64,000 bases of DNA from Mycolicibacterium sp. BiH015 (GTDB lineage Bacteria > Actinomycetota > Actinomycetes > Mycobacteriales > Mycobacteriaceae): assembly GCF_027706845.1 (NCBI RefSeq), contig NZ_JAQGCZ010000012.1, forward strand, positions 110,880 through 174,879, read 5' to 3'. The notes beneath the pieces were generated by a model. The model searched no databases, was not told the origin of the DNA, and saw nothing but the letters and a program-made list of their open reading frames with translations. Shown one piece after another: positions 45,657-55,336 of the stretch. Position 1 is the stretch's first letter, and each line of letters opens with the position of its first letter. The translations under genes were made by a program, and so were the position numbers.

Positions 45657-46559
45657 GTGTCGACTGACTTCACCGGGCTGAGGCGGGATGCCCCGCTCGG
45701 CGATCCGCGATTGGACCTGTGCGATCTGTTCGTGTTCGAGTCGCCGAACGACTCCGCGCGGACCACGCTGATCCTGACGGCGAACCCGAAGGCCGACGCG
45801 CTGTATCCTGGTGCGGTCTACCGCATCGGGATCGACAACGACGGCGATCTGCGCAACGACATCGCGTTCAACTTCGTGTTCTCGGAGGTGGTGGACGGTC
45901 GGCAGTGGGTCGACGTCCGGCTCGGCCTTCAGGCCGAGGCGCGGGTCGACTCCGCGTCGGGGTCGGAGATCTTCGGTGGCGTCGAGGTGTCCTTCGACGA
46001 CGAGCCACACGTCTGGCGGTCCCGCGGCGGCGCGTTCGTGTTCTTCGCCGGAGCGCGCAGCGACCCGTCGTTCGCGGACTCCAACGTCGTCGCGATGGCC
46101 GTGGAATTGCCCACCGCCTATCTCGGCGCCGAGCCCGACGTTCGCCTCTGGGCCCGGTGCAGTCTGGTCAAGGACGGCAAATGGGTGCACGCCGACCGCG
46201 CCGCCCACCCGTGGATCAGCGGGTTCTTCGGCACCGATGACGAACTGGCCGAGTTCAGCTCCGGAGAGCCGAACCGGGACCAGGCGCACTGGATGGGTCA
46301 TCTCATCGAGCTGATGGCCGAGACCGGTGGCTACTCCAGGAATGAGGCGATCGATGCGATCGAGGCCGAGGGCACGCTGCCGGACGTGTTGACCTACAAC
46401 CCGTCCAAGCCGGCGCGGTATCCGAACGGACGCGCGTTGAGCGACGACGTGGCCGATTTCCGGTCGAAGTTCCTGACCAACGGGAAGAAGGGACTTCCAG
46501 GCTTCCACACGCCCACCGGTCTGCTCCCCGAGTTCCCCTACCTCGCGCCGCCGCGTTGA
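45657..46559 (+). CDS. DUF4331 family protein
   Basis: The 300-residue protein has the DUF4331 opening pattern ('GDPRLDLCDLFVFESPND', then 'YRIGIDNDGDLRNDIAFNF') and a conserved end region ('NPSKPARYPNGRALSDDVADF'). No signal peptide is evident, unlike many family members, so it is probably cytosolic. The biochemical role is unknown. The start is GTG 45657, 47 bases after accD4; the Ser/Thr kinase starts 16 bases after its stop. It is inserted, with the kinase and MBL gene, at a site absent from the corresponding M. tuberculosis locus. Confidence 0.7.
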   Translation: MSTDFTGLRRDAPLGDPRLDLCDLFVFESPNDSARTTLILTANPKADALYPGAVYRIGIDNDGDLRNDIAFNFVFSEVVDGRQWVDVRLGLQAEARVDSASGSEIFGGVEVSFDDEPHVWRSRGGAFVFFAGARSDPSFADSNVVAMAVELPTAYLGAEPDVRLWARCSLVKDGKWVHADRAAHPWISGFFGTDDELAEFSSGEPNRDQAHWMGHLIELMAETGGYSRNEAIDAIEAEGTLPDVLTYNPSKPARYPNGRALSDDVADFRSKFLTNGKKGLPGFHTPTGLLPEFPYLAPPR

Positions 46560-46575
46560 CCGTGAGGATGCCCGC

Positions 46576-47979
46576 ATGCCGTTGAGCGACGGCGAGGTGA
46601 TCTCGGGTTACACGATCTCGCGGATGTTGGGTTCCGGCGGCATGGGCGAGGTCTATCTGGCCAAACACCCGAGGCTGCCCCGCTACGACGCCCTCAAGGT
46701 GCTCTCGGCGGCGGTGTCCACCGACAGCGAGTACCGCGAGCGGTTCAACAGGGAGGCCGACATCGCGGCGTCGCTGTGGCACCCGCACATCGTCCAGGTG
46801 CACGACCGTGGCGAATTCGAAGGCCGGCTGTGGATCTCGATGGACCATGTCGAGGGAACCGACGCGGCGCGTCTTCTCGCTGAGAGGTATCCGAACGGCA
46901 TGCCGCCCGCGTTGGTCATCCGGCTGGTCACCGCCGTCGGGGAGGCGCTCGACTATGCCCATCAGCGCGGCCTGCTGCACCGCGACGTCAAGCCCGCGAA
47001 CATCCTGATCGCCGATCCGGAGACGGAGAACGAGCGGATGATGCTGGCGGACTTCGGGATCGCCCGCCGCGTCGGCGAGGTCAGTGCGCTGACCGGAACG
47101 AACATGACGGTGGGCACGGTGGCGTACTCGGCCCCCGAGCAGCTGACCGCCGACGAGGCCATCGACGGCCGCGCCGATCAATATGCGTTGGCGGCCACCG
47201 CGTTTCAACTGCTCACCGGGGCGCCGCCGTTCCAGCATTCCAATCCGGCGATCGTCATCAGCCAGCATCTGACGGCGCAGCCCCCGTCGATCGCGGTGCA
47301 CCGGCCCGAATTGTCAGGCCTGGGCCAGGCTTTCGAGAAGGCGCTGGCGAAGTCACCGTCTGATCGATTCGACCGGTGCGTGGATTTCGCGCGGGCGCTG
47401 GCCAACCGCAGCGCCGCGATCCGACAGGGCACACTCGACGACCCGGACGCGACACGGCACGCCGGCGCCGCGGCGGCACCTCGGCATGCCAAGGCGCCGG
47501 CGAGGTCCGGGGCAGCCTCCGGCAGGGCCCGGGGCCGCATCCTGGTCGTCGCGGCGCTCGTCCTCTCCCTGGTGGCGGTGGCGGCCGTCGTTCTGCTCGC
47601 GGTATTCGAGAAGGACGAAATACGTTCGGAAGCAAAGCAACCCACGTCCAGTGCGGCGCCGTCGGGAGCGGTCGCGCTGCCGGTCGTGGTGGTCGGCGCC
47701 GACTGTGCGACCCTCGGCGGGGCGGGCATCACCGAAGGTGGTGAGCCGGCCTATTGTGCCCGGCTGACGTCGTCCGGGCAGCCGCTGTGGTCGCTGTACC
47801 CGGGCGAGATCCCGCACCCGAGCGGCACCCCCGCACCGGTCGAGGGTTCCCCGCCTCCGGACACGCCGGTGCTGGTGTGCATGGAGCAGACCGGGCAGAA
47901 CCAGGCCGACTGCCACGACGACATCCTGCAGGAGAACACCGATCCCGGCGCGAACGACAACCAGCAGTCCACGGGCTAG
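46576..47979 (+). CDS. Membrane Ser/Thr protein kinase, Pkn type
   Basis: The 467-residue protein is a PASTA-less eukaryotic-type kinase. Residues ~10-265 form the kinase: Gly loop 'MLGSGGMGEVYLAK', Lys41 in 'ALKVLS', catalytic loop 'LLHRDVKPANILI' (Asp137) and 'LADFGIARR' with an activation loop holding Ser/Thr. A linker, one membrane helix (~322-344, 'LVVAALVLSLVAVAAVVLL') and an extracellular domain with five Cys follow. The extracellular part does not resemble PASTA or PknH sensor domains by eye. Its end overlaps the convergent MBL gene by 4 bases. Substrates are unknown; a link to the neighbouring envelope genes is an inference. Confidence 0.85.
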   Translation: MPLSDGEVISGYTISRMLGSGGMGEVYLAKHPRLPRYDALKVLSAAVSTDSEYRERFNREADIAASLWHPHIVQVHDRGEFEGRLWISMDHVEGTDAARLLAERYPNGMPPALVIRLVTAVGEALDYAHQRGLLHRDVKPANILIADPETENERMMLADFGIARRVGEVSALTGTNMTVGTVAYSAPEQLTADEAIDGRADQYALAATAFQLLTGAPPFQHSNPAIVISQHLTAQPPSIAVHRPELSGLGQAFEKALAKSPSDRFDRCVDFARALANRSAAIRQGTLDDPDATRHAGAAAAPRHAKAPARSGAASGRARGRILVVAALVLSLVAVAAVVLLAVFEKDEIRSEAKQPTSSAAPSGAVALPVVVVGADCATLGGAGITEGGEPAYCARLTSSGQPLWSLYPGEIPHPSGTPAPVEGSPPPDTPVLVCMEQTGQNQADCHDDILQENTDPGANDNQQSTG

Positions 47980-48854
47980 ATCGCGGGCAGCTCGAGCCAG
48001 TCGTCGACCATGAATCCGTCTCCGCGTGCGACGACGGTCGCGCCCCCGCTGCCGGGATAGTGCGCCGGGATGACCGCGGCGCGGCGCCGCGACGCTTCGG
48101 TCAGGACACGGTTGCGGGTGACCGCGGCCTCGCGGGCATCCTCGTCGAACGCGCACGGATCGTCGGGGCGCGGCAGCTGGATGGGGCAGTGGGTCAAGTC
48201 GCCGACGAACACCGCGGGCACCCCCGCATCCAGCCACACCACCGACGAACCCGGGGTGTGTCCCGCGGCGGGCCGCAGCCACATCGACTCGCTGACCTGA
48301 TGGTCACCGGAGTAGAGCACCATCTGAGTCTCGACAGGTAACACGCTGTCGGCGAACACGATCCGCATGCCTTCGCGCTCTCCGGCACCGCCGGGGGCGA
48401 AGTGCCGGTAGTCCAACTCCGGCATCAGGTAGCGGGCGTTGGGAAACGTCGGCACCCAGGCGCCGTGGACGAGGCGGGTGTTCCATCCGACGTGATCGGT
48501 GTGCAAGTGGGTGTTGATGACGACGTCGACATCCTCGGGTCGCGCACCGGCGCCGGCCAGCGCATCGAGAAACCCCGTGTCGAGGTGATCCAGCGGGGGC
48601 ATGTGCGGGCGGTCGCGGTCATTGCCGACGCCGGTGTCCACCAGCACGGTGAGCCCGTCGACGCGCAGCACCCACGTCTGCATGACGATCTTCCACTCGT
48701 CGGCGATGCGGTCCCAGAACAGCGGGTCGAGCAGGTCGGCGTTGTCCCGCCACGCTTGCGGTGGCGTCTCGCCGAACAGCGACGTGCGCATCTGGACACG
48801 CGTCTCCACCACCCGCGACAGGGTGGCGCGCCCGAGGCGCACGGAATCGCTCAC
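47976..48854 (-). CDS. Metallo-beta-lactamase-fold hydrolase downstream of embB
   Basis: The 292-residue cytosolic protein has the MBL signature His-x-His-x-Asp-His ('VINTHLHTDHVGWN') near residues 110-120, then 'AAGHTPGSSVVWL' and 'VFVGDLTHCP', giving the complete zinc site. The family includes lactonases (AHL-lactonase-like), which share the long N-terminal arm seen here; the substrate is unknown. Its start overlaps the embB stop by 4 bases (translational coupling), so it is the last gene of the dprE1-emb operon. The stop overlaps the kinase stop. Confidence 0.82.
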   Translation of the reverse strand: MSDSVRLGRATLSRVVETRVQMRTSLFGETPPQAWRDNADLLDPLFWDRIADEWKIVMQTWVLRVDGLTVLVDTGVGNDRDRPHMPPLDHLDTGFLDALAGAGARPEDVDVVINTHLHTDHVGWNTRLVHGAWVPTFPNARYLMPELDYRHFAPGGAGEREGMRIVFADSVLPVETQMVLYSGDHQVSESMWLRPAAGHTPGSSVVWLDAGVPAVFVGDLTHCPIQLPRPDDPCAFDEDAREAAVTRNRVLTEASRRRAAVIPAHYPGSGGATVVARGDGFMVDDWLELPAI

Positions 48855-51800
48855 GGCTGGAAGCGCATCGACCCGGGCGAGTAGAGCCCCGAATGCGTGG
48901 TCTCGCCGAGCTGGATCCGCGCCGGTTCGGCGTCGACGATCGTGTCGAAGCGGCGCAGCGAACCCCAGTCCTGGCCCCAGTCATCGGACAGGTAGGTCGA
49001 CATCACCGACGCGCGCAACAACAGGTCGGTGATCCCGAGCAGGCCGCCGTTGATGCCGTCCTGCCAGGTGTCGGTGCTTTGCAGCTTGGCGTAGTAGTCC
49101 GGCGAGATGCGGAACTTCGGGATGTCGGTGACGCCGTTAGCGTGCAGCATCGGCTGCTGGCACGGGAACGCCAGCCCGACCGCCCAGTCCATCAGCACCG
49201 GCTCGGTGGACCCGATGTACTCCTGCACGGATCGGACCTCGGGGACCCGCGGCGGCGTCACCGCGATCCAATCGCCCTGTCCCAGTGACAGATCTTCAGC
49301 GATCACCCGCACCGCGACGGCGTCGTCAGGGATCTGTGAGCGCGGGTAGCGCAGGTTGCGCCACGACGGGGTCGGGCCGATGTCGAAGGGGGTGACGCGG
49401 CCCGCGGGCACGGGTGTTCCGTCGGGACCACGGGTGGCGTACTCGAGCTCGACGGTCTGCCCGGTGGTGACGTTGTTCGCGACGCTGGTACCCGTGATGG
49501 TGCCCGCCGCGGTGATGGTGACGAGCGGGTGCGCGTCGTCGGCAGGCGGCAGTTCGTACCACGCCGAGGCCAGACGGCTCTCCTGTTGCGCCCCTATGGA
49601 ATACGTGCCGGCCACCGGGACACGGGCGGGATCGAGGCCGTAGGGCAGCGGCACCGTCGAGCCGTTCACTCCGGGCCGCGACAGCTTGATCGGCCGGTTC
49701 CAGTCGTAATCGGTGCCCGGCTGCGGATTGTTCAGCCGGATCGCCTCGGCGATGATCCGGTCGGGAACGCCGTTGGGGGAGAAGCCCGTCGGATCGGTGC
49801 CGCCCAACGGTCCGAGCGGACCGTAACGGCCGGGTGCCGGCGTGAGGAAGCCGTCGTTGGAGTCGGGTTCGACGAGGACGTCGTCGGCAAGTCCGCAACC
49901 GCCCGCGAAAGCGCGGATGTTGGCCCAGCCGTTGGAGTAGGTCGGGTATTGGCGCACGACGCCGATCGCCATCGACGCCACCATGAACAGCACCATGAAT
50001 CCGGCGGCGATCGGGATCGGAGCCGCGGTCACCACGTCGACGATGCGCGACTGCTGCTTGTTGCGCAAATGTAGCCAGAACGCCCACAGCGCGGTGATGC
50101 CGCACAGCACGAAGAACACGGTGCTCGCGGTCACCCCGCCCAGTTGCGGCACCGAGTTGTTGAAGGGCGCACCGAAGTTGGAGACGTACCACCAGCCATT
50201 GGTGGAGGCGAAGCACATCGCGAGGATGAACATCATCCCGGACAGGAACGCCATCCTGTTGCGCGCGGACCGCAGCACCACCGGTGACACCAGGACCGTG
50301 GCCAATGCGGCCATCGCGCCGCCGACCGCCGCGAACAGGCCGAAGTGGTGGATCCACTTGGTGGGGGTGAACATCAGGAAGAAGATCGTGGCGAAGATGA
50401 CGCCCATCAGCCGCCACGCGGGGCCGCGGGCGACACCGGGAACGCGCTTGCGCCGCAACATGATGAACAGCGACGAGAACAGGCACAGCGCGGTGAACAG
50501 GAACGCCACCCGGCGCGCGATCGCGCCGTCGGTGGTCGGGAGGATGAGGTAGTAGTAGCGCAGGTTCTCGGTCCACCACTCCTGGCTCGGGCCGATTGCG
50601 GTGCGAATCTTGGTCGCTTCCAGCACCGTTGCCATGGTCTGGTCGGCGAACACCACAGCCAGGATCACGGTGCCTGCCGCGAGCAGCGGTGCGAGCAGCG
50701 GCCACAGTCCGACACTTTGCCTGCGTCTCATCACGATCCGCAGAATCGGACGTCCGCCGGCGACCAGCGCGGCGACCGCGATCAGCCCGGTCGGTTGGAT
50801 GCCGAGCGTGAACGCCGCGGTCGTGATGGCGAGCGCGGCGGGCGTGAGCCGGCCCGAGGTCACCGCCCGCTCGATCAGCACGTAGGTGATCAGCGCCCCG
50901 GTGGCGATCTGCCCTTCGGGTCGCAGCCCGTTGTTGAACGGCATCCACGCGCCCAGCAGAACGAGGCCCGCAGCCCACAGGGCGGGGCGGCTGGCGATGA
51001 CGGCGGGCCCGAGTCGGGGGAGCACCTCGCGGGAGAGCAGCAGCCAGCACACCACCGCGCAGATCAGGTCGGGCAGCCGCATCCAGATGCTGGCGGTGCT
51101 CACGTGGGTCATCAGCGCCAGCAGGTTGTAGTACCAGCCGAACGGGTCTTCGGGGCTGCCGAACCATCGGAAGTAATTCGACATGTAGCCCGCGTGGTCG
51201 GCGACCCGGGCCATCTGCAGGATGTAGCCGTCGTCGGAGGAGTTCGCTCCGATGACGTACCAGATCGCGAACCCGCCGAGCACCGTCGCGTCCACGGCGG
51301 TCACGGTGCGCCAGCGCGTCGGGATCAGGCGGTGCATCCGCCTGCCGTCGAGCCGGTCGAGCCGCCACAGCGCGAGCAGCGCGATGACGGTGCACACGAA
51401 GGACAGCAGGATCGCGGCGAGCTTGAGTGCGGTCGGATGCGTCGTGAACCGGGTGTCGATGTCGGCGGAGAACGACAGGCCCGGCGGGGCGGGGCCGACG
51501 AGGTCGGTGAAGACGCCGACGATGGCGGGCCGCAGGTTCGGGTCGGCGTACCCGGTGCGCTGCGGGGTTCCGTCGTCCTGGGTCAGCCCCACGAACTCGG
51601 CGTAGGTGCCCTCCATCGTGGACGTGATGCGGAGGTCCGAACAGTCGGCCGCCCGCTCACGTTCGATGCTTGCGACCACGACGTTGCGCACGATGACGTC
51701 GACGCGCTCTTCGCTGACGGTGACCAGCATCGCGTTCAGCGCGGCGTCACGGCCCTGCTCGGGGGCGGTGCCGAGGATCAGTCCGCCGTCCGCGGGCATG

Positions 51801-52048
51801 TCGCTGATCACGCTGCACGGGATCGTCGCCTCGAGGCTGACCGGGGCCTGCGAGATCAGCGGCGCGGTGACGTTGCTGAACTGCCCGTTCTGCGGCCAGT
51901 TCACTGTCGCGGTGGTCTGGGTGACCGGCAGCAGCGGAACGGCGACCGCGGCCACGAAGCCGAGGAGGCCTGCGATCGTGGCGACCAGGCGCGCGATTCT
52001 CACGTCTTTCGCAAGCTCGTTCACGGCCCCGGCCGTTGTGCCGTTCAC
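48851..52048 (-). CDS. embB: Arabinosyltransferase EmbB
   Basis: The 1065-residue GT-C enzyme with EmbA makes the alpha-1,3 branch points of arabinogalactan and is the main ethambutol target. The catalytic loop reads 'SSDDGYILQMARVADHAGYM' (Asp272-Asp273), with Met279 aligned to M. tuberculosis Met306. About 13-15 membrane segments are followed by C-terminal periplasmic carbohydrate-binding domains ('PLGGTDPTGFSPNGVPDRI' and on). I start at GTG 52048, which overlaps the embA stop (GTGA), giving a length near that of M. smegmatis EmbB; the 74-residue upstream frame is antisense/shadow of embA. Confidence 0.96.
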   Translation of the reverse strand: MNGTTAGAVNELAKDVRIARLVATIAGLLGFVAAVAVPLLPVTQTTATVNWPQNGQFSNVTAPLISQAPVSLEATIPCSVISDMPADGGLILGTAPEQGRDAALNAMLVTVSEERVDVIVRNVVVASIERERAADCSDLRITSTMEGTYAEFVGLTQDDGTPQRTGYADPNLRPAIVGVFTDLVGPAPPGLSFSADIDTRFTTHPTALKLAAILLSFVCTVIALLALWRLDRLDGRRMHRLIPTRWRTVTAVDATVLGGFAIWYVIGANSSDDGYILQMARVADHAGYMSNYFRWFGSPEDPFGWYYNLLALMTHVSTASIWMRLPDLICAVVCWLLLSREVLPRLGPAVIASRPALWAAGLVLLGAWMPFNNGLRPEGQIATGALITYVLIERAVTSGRLTPAALAITTAAFTLGIQPTGLIAVAALVAGGRPILRIVMRRRQSVGLWPLLAPLLAAGTVILAVVFADQTMATVLEATKIRTAIGPSQEWWTENLRYYYLILPTTDGAIARRVAFLFTALCLFSSLFIMLRRKRVPGVARGPAWRLMGVIFATIFFLMFTPTKWIHHFGLFAAVGGAMAALATVLVSPVVLRSARNRMAFLSGMMFILAMCFASTNGWWYVSNFGAPFNNSVPQLGGVTASTVFFVLCGITALWAFWLHLRNKQQSRIVDVVTAAPIPIAAGFMVLFMVASMAIGVVRQYPTYSNGWANIRAFAGGCGLADDVLVEPDSNDGFLTPAPGRYGPLGPLGGTDPTGFSPNGVPDRIIAEAIRLNNPQPGTDYDWNRPIKLSRPGVNGSTVPLPYGLDPARVPVAGTYSIGAQQESRLASAWYELPPADDAHPLVTITAAGTITGTSVANNVTTGQTVELEYATRGPDGTPVPAGRVTPFDIGPTPSWRNLRYPRSQIPDDAVAVRVIAEDLSLGQGDWIAVTPPRVPEVRSVQEYIGSTEPVLMDWAVGLAFPCQQPMLHANGVTDIPKFRISPDYYAKLQSTDTWQDGINGGLLGITDLLLRASVMSTYLSDDWGQDWGSLRRFDTIVDAEPARIQLGETTHSGLYSPGSMRFQP

Positions 52049-55000
52049 GGCAGCGCCCTGATCGGTCCGCCGCGGCTCCAGCCGAACACTCGTGTCGACC
52101 CTTCCTCGATCACCGCGTCGGGTGCCTCGTCTGCAGGCACCACCCGCAGGTAGCGCTCCAGCGATCCCCAGTCGCGGTACCAGTCGCCGTCCAGGTAGGT
52201 GGGGATGGACTCGGTCCGCAGCAGCGACTGGATGAACAGGAACGGCCCGCCGTCCTCGGCGGCCTGCCACTGGTTCGACGACACCACGATCTGCTTGAAG
52301 TTCGGCATGATCCGGTACTGCGGCAGCTCGGCCACCCCGAGGTGCTCAGCGAACGGGCGCTGGCAGGGGAAGTTGGCGGCGGTGGCGATGTCCATCAGGA
52401 CGGGGGTGTCGCGGCCGAGGAACTCGCCGGCCGTCTGCAGCACGGGCACGCGCGGCGGTGTGAATCCGAACCACTGGTCCTCGGACAGGTTCGGGTCGTC
52501 GGCGACGATGCGTGCCACGTTGGCCTCCGGCGGCGCCGTGGACAGCGGGAATCGCAAGTTGCGCCAAGCCTTCTGCTGGAAGATGTCGATCGGGTCGACC
52601 TCGTTGAGTTCCTGGTAGGACCCGTCCGGGCGGTGTACGCCCCACTGCAGCTTCAGCGACTGCCCGTAGTTGAACGAACCGTCCTCGTTGTACCACCAGA
52701 TCGCGCCCGCCGCGGCGACGGCGACGATGGGCCGGTCGGGGCTGCGGGGCGGGAGCTGGTACCACGCCGACGTGGCCTTGGCGGCCATGGTGTTCTCGTC
52801 CCAGCTACCCATGACCGGGGTGGTGGCCGGGTCGAGCCCGAACGGTAGGAACACCCGTGAGCCGTTGACGCCCTCGGGCCCGTATCCACCGCCGGTGCCC
52901 GCCGCGTAGCCGACGCCGATGTTGGGCTTGTCGACCGGTCCGTCGGAGTTCACGGTGCCGGGGTTGGCGGCCACGGGTTCGGCGGGTTCGAGGGTGTCGC
53001 TGACGCCGTTGGGGGTGAAGCCGACGGGGTCCTCGCCGCCGAGGGGGCCGTACTCGCCGAACCGCTGGCCCGGCACCGGCGCCAGCATGCCGGCGTTGGT
53101 GTCGGCCTCGACGAGAACGTCGTCGGCCATCGCGCAGCCGGAGCCCCGCAGTGCGCTGATGTTGGCCGACCCGGTCGTGTAGACGGGGTAGCGCCCGGCG
53201 GTGGCCTTCAGCATCGATCCCAGCTCGAGCACCACCATGATCACGGCGACGACGAGCAGCGGGGTCGAGGCCAGCGCACGGTTGCGGCCGATGTCGGCGA
53301 CCTCGGTGTGTCCGGCGTAGTCCATGCGGAAGTGCAGCCAGCCCGCCAGCAGTCCGCAGGCGATCGCCAGCACCAGGAAGATCGTCGTCACCGGGTAGCC
53401 GACGATCACAGGCTGTTTGTCGAACCACGGCACGCCGTAGTTGCCGGTGTAGAACCAGCCGTTGATACCCGAGGTCGCCCACGCGAGCACGAACAGCAGG
53501 GCCGTCACGTACAGCGCGAGGTTGCGTCGGCTGTGCAGGCCGACGCGCGCGAACGCGAATGCGGTGACGGCGCCGAGCGCGCCGGCGAGGCCGGCGAACG
53601 CACCGAACTGCACGGCCCATTTGGTCGGCGTGAGGGTCAGCAACAGCAGCCCGAACGCGGTGGCGCCGACGAGTCGCCACACCGGACCGCTGACGGCGCC
53701 GGGAACGCTGCCGCGGCGCAGCAGCACGGCGATCACTCCGAACAGGCAGAGCATCAGGATCAGCACCGAGAAGCGCCGGGTCAGGGAGCCGTCGACGCTG
53801 TCTTCGACGGTGAGGTAGTAGTACCGAAGGAATTCCTGGTACCAGGGCACGGTCGGTCCGACGACGTACTTGATGCGGACGGACTCGGCGACCGTGGCCA
53901 GGGTCTGGTCCCGGAACACGACGACGAAGACGAGGGAGGCGGCCGCCGCGAACGGTGCGAGCGCCGACAGCAGACCGTCGGCCGCTCGGCGCAGGGAGAC
54001 GATGTGCGTCACCCCGCGCGCCCCGACGAGCAGCGGCGCCACCGCGACGAGGCCCTGGGGGGCCAGCGTCACGGAGAAGACGGCGACGACGATCGCGACG
54101 GCGTACGGCCACAGGAGGCGCCTGCGCAACGTCGTCTCGGTGAGCATCCATACAGCGACGACGGCGAATGCGATCAGCGGCTCGGGCCGCAGACCGTTGT
54201 TGAACGGCAGCCATGCGGCAAGGAACACCGCACCCGCGGTCAGCACCGTGACGCGGTTGGCCGACAATCGCCTGCCCAGTCGGGGCAGCATGCCCCGCGA
54301 CAGGATCAGCCATGTCCCGATCGCGGCGGCCGTGGCGGGCAGCCGCAGCCAGACGCTTGCGGTGCTGAGGGATGCCATGTTCGCAAGGACGCTCTGGTAC
54401 CAGTCGAACGGCGCCTCCGAGGCGCCGAAGTACCGGTAGTAGTTGGTGATGTAGCCGGCCTCGTCGGATACCCGGGCGATCGTGGTGTTGTAGCCGTCGT
54501 CGGACGACGGTGCGCCGACCACGTGCCAGACCAGCAGGCTGCCGATGACGGCGGCGTCGGTGAGCCACGTCCACAGTCCGGCCCGGCGGCGGCGCCTTCC
54601 GTCGCGCGGTACGCGCCGGCTCCAGACCCGGTCGAGCATCGCGAGCGCGACGATGGACGCGACGACGCAGACCACCCCGAGCACCATCACGGCCAGCTTC
54701 AGCACGGTCGGTGTGGTGATGAACCGGGTGTCGACGTCGATGCGGGCGGTCAGCCCTGCATCGAGGGGGACCTCGAGGTCGGTGAAGACCCCGGACACCT
54801 GAGGACGTTTGTCGGGTGCCAGGGTGCCGGTGGCGCCGGGAATGCCGACGAAGTCGGCGCCGACCGCGCCGACGTTGGCCCACACCCGGAGTTCGCTGCA
54901 GGCACCGGAGTCGACCGCTTCGCGGGGTGCGACCGCGGCGACGGTATCGCGGAACGCGACGTAGACGACGTCGGCGTTGGCGCGCACGAACAGCCCGTTG

Positions 55001-55284
55001 CGGCCGACGTCGATGCCGCCGGGCGGGTTGGTCGAGAACACCAGACCGCCGTCCTCGGGCAGCGTGGTGATCGCCGCGCACGGAATCGTGACGTCCAGGG
55101 AGCGCGGCGCACCCGAGACGAGCGGCGCGGTGATGTCGCTGACGAATCCGTCGGCGTTGAGCGTTTGCGGCCACACGATCGTGGCCGTCGTCTGCTTGAC
55201 CGGGAGCAGCGGGGTGAGCCCGCACAGCACCAGCCCGGCGAGCCCCGCGATGACGGCGACGAGTCGGGCGGTCGGGGCAGGCAC
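52045..55284 (-). CDS. embA: Arabinosyltransferase EmbA
   Basis: The 1079-residue GT-C protein partners EmbB in arabinogalactan arabinan branching. The catalytic loop is 'SSDDGYNTTIARVSDEAGYI', and the end 'ADDVLVEADTNAGMLAPVPG' plus the C-terminal lectin-like domain match EmbA (Rv3794, 1094 residues). It starts with GTG 55284 ('MPAPTARLVAVIAGLAGL'); the embC-embA gap of 52 bases is the largest within the emb block and could hold a secondary promoter, as in M. tuberculosis where embA promoter mutations occur. Confidence 0.95.
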   Translation of the reverse strand: MPAPTARLVAVIAGLAGLVLCGLTPLLPVKQTTATIVWPQTLNADGFVSDITAPLVSGAPRSLDVTIPCAAITTLPEDGGLVFSTNPPGGIDVGRNGLFVRANADVVYVAFRDTVAAVAPREAVDSGACSELRVWANVGAVGADFVGIPGATGTLAPDKRPQVSGVFTDLEVPLDAGLTARIDVDTRFITTPTVLKLAVMVLGVVCVVASIVALAMLDRVWSRRVPRDGRRRRRAGLWTWLTDAAVIGSLLVWHVVGAPSSDDGYNTTIARVSDEAGYITNYYRYFGASEAPFDWYQSVLANMASLSTASVWLRLPATAAAIGTWLILSRGMLPRLGRRLSANRVTVLTAGAVFLAAWLPFNNGLRPEPLIAFAVVAVWMLTETTLRRRLLWPYAVAIVVAVFSVTLAPQGLVAVAPLLVGARGVTHIVSLRRAADGLLSALAPFAAAASLVFVVVFRDQTLATVAESVRIKYVVGPTVPWYQEFLRYYYLTVEDSVDGSLTRRFSVLILMLCLFGVIAVLLRRGSVPGAVSGPVWRLVGATAFGLLLLTLTPTKWAVQFGAFAGLAGALGAVTAFAFARVGLHSRRNLALYVTALLFVLAWATSGINGWFYTGNYGVPWFDKQPVIVGYPVTTIFLVLAIACGLLAGWLHFRMDYAGHTEVADIGRNRALASTPLLVVAVIMVVLELGSMLKATAGRYPVYTTGSANISALRGSGCAMADDVLVEADTNAGMLAPVPGQRFGEYGPLGGEDPVGFTPNGVSDTLEPAEPVAANPGTVNSDGPVDKPNIGVGYAAGTGGGYGPEGVNGSRVFLPFGLDPATTPVMGSWDENTMAAKATSAWYQLPPRSPDRPIVAVAAAGAIWWYNEDGSFNYGQSLKLQWGVHRPDGSYQELNEVDPIDIFQQKAWRNLRFPLSTAPPEANVARIVADDPNLSEDQWFGFTPPRVPVLQTAGEFLGRDTPVLMDIATAANFPCQRPFAEHLGVAELPQYRIMPNFKQIVVSSNQWQAAEDGGPFLFIQSLLRTESIPTYLDGDWYRDWGSLERYLRVVPADEAPDAVIEEGSTRVFGWSRGGPIRALP

Positions 55285-55336
55285 GAGGCTCGATGGTAGG
55301 CGACGTTCCTATGCCGACGGTCTCGGCGTGCCGGGT

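Noticed and set aside
52049..52270. N-terminal extension of embB
   Set aside because: It lies wholly inside embA and is Arg/Gly-rich shadow sequence; GTG 52048 overlaps the embA stop and gives the normal EmbB N-terminus.
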